In this document: piece by piece, positions 5,872-7,626 of the stretch
Layout: each line of letters opens with the position of its first letter
How positions within the stretch are numbered: position 1 is the stretch's first letter
Origin: Bacillota bacterium
Lineage (GTDB): Bacteria > Bacillota > Clostridia > Clostridiales > Clostridiaceae
Reading direction: 5' to 3'
NCBI GenBank assembly: GCA_023427705.1
Contig: JAEZAL010000136.1
Location: forward strand, 1 to 7,626
Length of the DNA stretch: 7,626 nucleotides
Notes under the pieces: model-generated
What the model was told of the DNA's origin: nothing
Seen by the model: only the letters and a program-made list of their open reading frames with translations
The model's database searches: none
Made by a program: the position numbers and the translations under genes

Positions 5872-6597
5872 TTAACCTCCAAGATAAGCTTCTAATAACT
5901 TCTTATCTTGAATTAATTCATTTGCCTTGCCCTCCATGCTTACCTCACCAACTTCTAGTACATAAGCATAGTCAGCAATTTTCAATGTTTGAAGTGCATT
6001 TTGTTCTATAATTAATACAGTTGTACCTTCAGAGTTAATTTCTTTTACTATTTCAAATATAGTTTTAACTATAAGTGGTGCTAATCCTAATGATGGTTCA
6101 TCTAAAAGTAAAACTTTAGGACTACCCATTAAAGCTCTAGCAATTGCAAGCATTTGCTGCTCTCCCCCACTTAAAGTTCCAGCTAATTGTTTTTTTCTTT
6201 CTTGTAAAATAGGAAAATATTTATAAACTCTTTCAAAGTTTTTAGCAATTTCTTTTTTGCTCTTTACTGTAAAAGCACCAACTCTTAAATTTTCTTCTAC
6301 TGTTATATCGGGAAATATTTGTCTTCCTTCTGGTGATTGAACTATTCCTAAAGCTGTTATTTTTTCAGGTGCCATATTTACAATATTTTTACCACAGAAT
6401 TCTATACTTCCATTTTCAGCAGATACAATTCCAGAAAGAGTTTTCAATGTTGTAGTTTTTCGTGCTCCATTAGCACCTAATAAAGCTACTATTTCACCTT
6501 CTCTAACCTTTATATTAATTCCCTTTAAAGCTTTTATACTGCCATAAGAAACAGTAAGATTATCTAATTTTAAAATTGTATTACTCATCTTACTCAT
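5872..6597 (-). CDS. livF: LivF-type ABC transporter ATPase with altered Walker A
   Basis: A 241-residue ATPase of the LivF family, one of the two nucleotide-binding subunits of the importer at the inner face of the membrane. Motifs in order are Walker A GANGARKTT (41-49), Q-loop Gln87 in GIVQSPEGRQIFP, signature LSGGEQQ (142-148), Walker B VLLLDEPS (162-169), and the EQN switch region (198-200) normal for LivF. Residue 46 is Arg (codon CGA, 6462-6460), where the family has an invariant Gly before Lys47. A single G-to-C change from GGA explains it. This should disturb the phosphate-binding loop and may impair ATP binding at that site, unless it is a sequencing error. The gene overlaps the end of livG by 8 nt. 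A second in-frame ATG at 6588 is a possible start, with AAGG 9 nt before it. Confidence 0.9.
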   Translation of the reverse strand: MSKMSNTILKLDNLTVSYGSIKALKGINIKVREGEIVALLGANGARKTTTLKTLSGIVSAENGSIEFCGKNIVNMAPEKITALGIVQSPEGRQIFPDITVEENLRVGAFTVKSKKEIAKNFERVYKYFPILQERKKQLAGTLSGGEQQMLAIARALMGSPKVLLLDEPSLGLAPLIVKTIFEIVKEINSEGTTVLIIEQNALQTLKIADYAYVLEVGEVSMEGKANELIQDKKLLEAYLGG

Positions 6598-7378
6598 CCT
6601 TTCCTAAATAAGCCTCTTGAACATCCTTATTAGTTTGGATTTCCTTTGGAGTACCTTCTGCAAGTTTTCTACCAAAAGATATTGCACAAATTCTATCGCA
6701 TATATCCATAACTAATCTCATATCATGCTCAACCAACAAAATATTGCATTTATATTCATCTCTAATGCACTTTATAAGTTTTGATAAATCAAGAGTTTCA
6801 GTATCATTAAGACCTGCTGCTGGTTCATCTAAAATAATTAACTTTGGATTACTCATAAGAGTTCTTCCAAGTTCAATTTTTTTAAGAACACCATAAGGTT
6901 GTCCACCTGCAAGTTCATACTTTTTATTTTCTATTCCTAGAAAATTTAATATTTTTATAGCTTTTTCTATGTTTTCTGCTTCTTCTTTTTTTGCCTTCTT
7001 AGTTCTAAAAGCATTTGCAAAAAGTCCAGTTTTATATGAAATATGGGCTCCTATTAGTAAATTTTCAAGTAAACTTAAATCTTTAATTAATTCAACATTT
7101 TGAAATGTTCTAACTAATCCTAGCTTTATAATACTATGTGTTTCTTTTTCTACTAAATTTATATCTTCATTATTTATTGATTTAAATATTACTTTTCCAT
7201 TATCAGGTTTATAAAATTGTGTAATACAATTAAATACTGTTGTTTTTCCTGCTCCATTAGGTCCAATTAATCCATATATTTCTCCTTCATTGATGTGAAA
7301 ACTCAAATCATCAACAGCCTTTAGTCCACCAAAAGCAATGGATAAGTTCTCTACTTTAAGCGTTTGTGTTAAGCTCAT
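6590..7378 (-). CDS. livG: LivG-type ABC transporter ATPase
   Basis: A 262-residue ATPase of the LivG family, partner of LivF in energising the Liv-type importer. Motifs seen are Walker A GPNGAGKTT (39-47), Q-loop Gln93 in RTFQNVELI, Walker B LIILDEPAAGLN (180-191) with catalytic Glu185, and the switch His218 in LLVEHDM. The helical insertion near 112-140 and the C-terminal EGTPKEIQTNKDVQEAYLG are typical of LivG. The signature segment is AGGQPYGVLKK (157-167), while most LivG proteins have a form close to LPYGQQRR, so both glutamines are lost. The start at ATG 7378 is preceded by AGGTGA, 6 nt away. The gene overlaps the end of livM by 23 nt and that of livF by 8 nt, so the three are translated as a unit. 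Confidence 0.92.
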   Translation of the reverse strand: MSLTQTLKVENLSIAFGGLKAVDDLSFHINEGEIYGLIGPNGAGKTTVFNCITQFYKPDNGKVIFKSINNEDINLVEKETHSIIKLGLVRTFQNVELIKDLSLLENLLIGAHISYKTGLFANAFRTKKAKKEEAENIEKAIKILNFLGIENKKYELAGGQPYGVLKKIELGRTLMSNPKLIILDEPAAGLNDTETLDLSKLIKCIRDEYKCNILLVEHDMRLVMDICDRICAISFGRKLAEGTPKEIQTNKDVQEAYLGKDE

Positions 7379-7626
7379 CTACTTTCACCTTCTTCTTCTT
7401 AAAATACTTCTTTATATCATGACCTAAATAAATCAGTCCATATGGATAGAATAAAATAACAACTATTATAAGGATTCCTGTAAATATATATGCTAAGCCA
7501 TCTATTGATCCTATTACTGGTAACTGTTTTAGTATAAGGTCTGGAACTCCAAATACTATTATTGATCCTATTATTGGACCAGATATAGTTCTAAGTCCTC
7601 CAATTACTATTACTGCTAATATCTGA
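7356..7626 (-). CDS. livM: LivM-type ABC transporter permease, C-terminal part, cut by window edge
   Basis: The frame entering from the right edge gives 89 residues ending in TAA at 7358-7356. It is the C-terminus of a branched-chain-amino-acid-type permease, a membrane subunit that forms the transport channel with LivH. The family segment VIVIGGLRTISGPIIGSII is present near residues 5-23 of this fragment. The last membrane span IFTGILIIVVILFYPYGLI follows at 47-65, then a basic cytoplasmic tail (HDIKKYFKKKKVKVDE). Its final 23 nt overlap the start of livG. LivH and the rest of LivM should lie to the right of the window. Confidence 0.87.
   Translation of the reverse strand, partial: QILAVIVIGGLRTISGPIIGSIIVFGVPDLILKQLPVIGSIDGLAYIFTGILIIVVILFYPYGLIYLGHDIKKYFKKKKVKVDELNTNA

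Noticed and set aside
5793..6011. Plus-strand open frame of 72 codons
   Set aside because: It is antisense to the end of livF and its protein looks like noise from AT-rich sequence.

Overview
The window is AT-rich, has strong AGGAGG-type ribosome binding sites and tightly packed genes, and encodes proteins of clostridial character. These include a ThlA-like thiolase and a CoA-transferase of the 4-hydroxybutyrate/butyryl-CoA type. It most likely comes from a low-GC anaerobic Firmicute, probably Clostridium or a close relative. Every gene is on the minus strand, so transcription runs from the right edge to the left edge.

In transcription order, the right part (7626 to 4545) is a branched-chain-amino-acid-type (HAAT/Liv) ABC transporter: the end of permease LivM, ATPases LivG and LivF, and a lipoprotein substrate-binding protein (LivK type). 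The left part (4344 to 1) encodes acyl-CoA chemistry: an acetyl-CoA hydrolase/transferase-family CoA-transferase, an alpha/beta hydrolase, a TetR-family regulator, a FabG-like short-chain dehydrogenase and the N-terminal 238 residues of an acetyl-CoA acetyltransferase. A perfect-arm 18-bp inverted repeat between tetR and the reductase gene is a likely TetR operator.

The two halves are separated by a 169-bp MITE-like element (4366-4534). It has imperfect terminal inverted repeats starting GTGNTACCAC, flanking 8-bp direct repeats (TTAATTTT), a 7-bp minisatellite and two internal hairpins, one of which resembles an intrinsic terminator. Removing the element and one direct repeat leaves only 23 nt between the livK stop and the CoA-transferase start, with the ribosome binding site intact. 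The transporter and the CoA genes were therefore probably one operon before insertion. The element may now end the upstream transcript and supply a promoter for the downstream genes.

A coherent but unproven reading is a locus for uptake and oxidation of a short hydroxy or oxo acid such as 3-hydroxybutyrate, or an ester or oligomer of it. The steps would be import, CoA activation by the transferase, oxidation by the reductase run backwards, and thiolytic cleavage to acetyl-CoA. The substrate-binding protein has a non-classical ligand-pocket segment, which fits a ligand other than an amino acid. LivF has Arg in place of the invariant Walker A glycine before the Lys. LivG has a divergent signature motif. 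Both would fall in the same composite ATP site.
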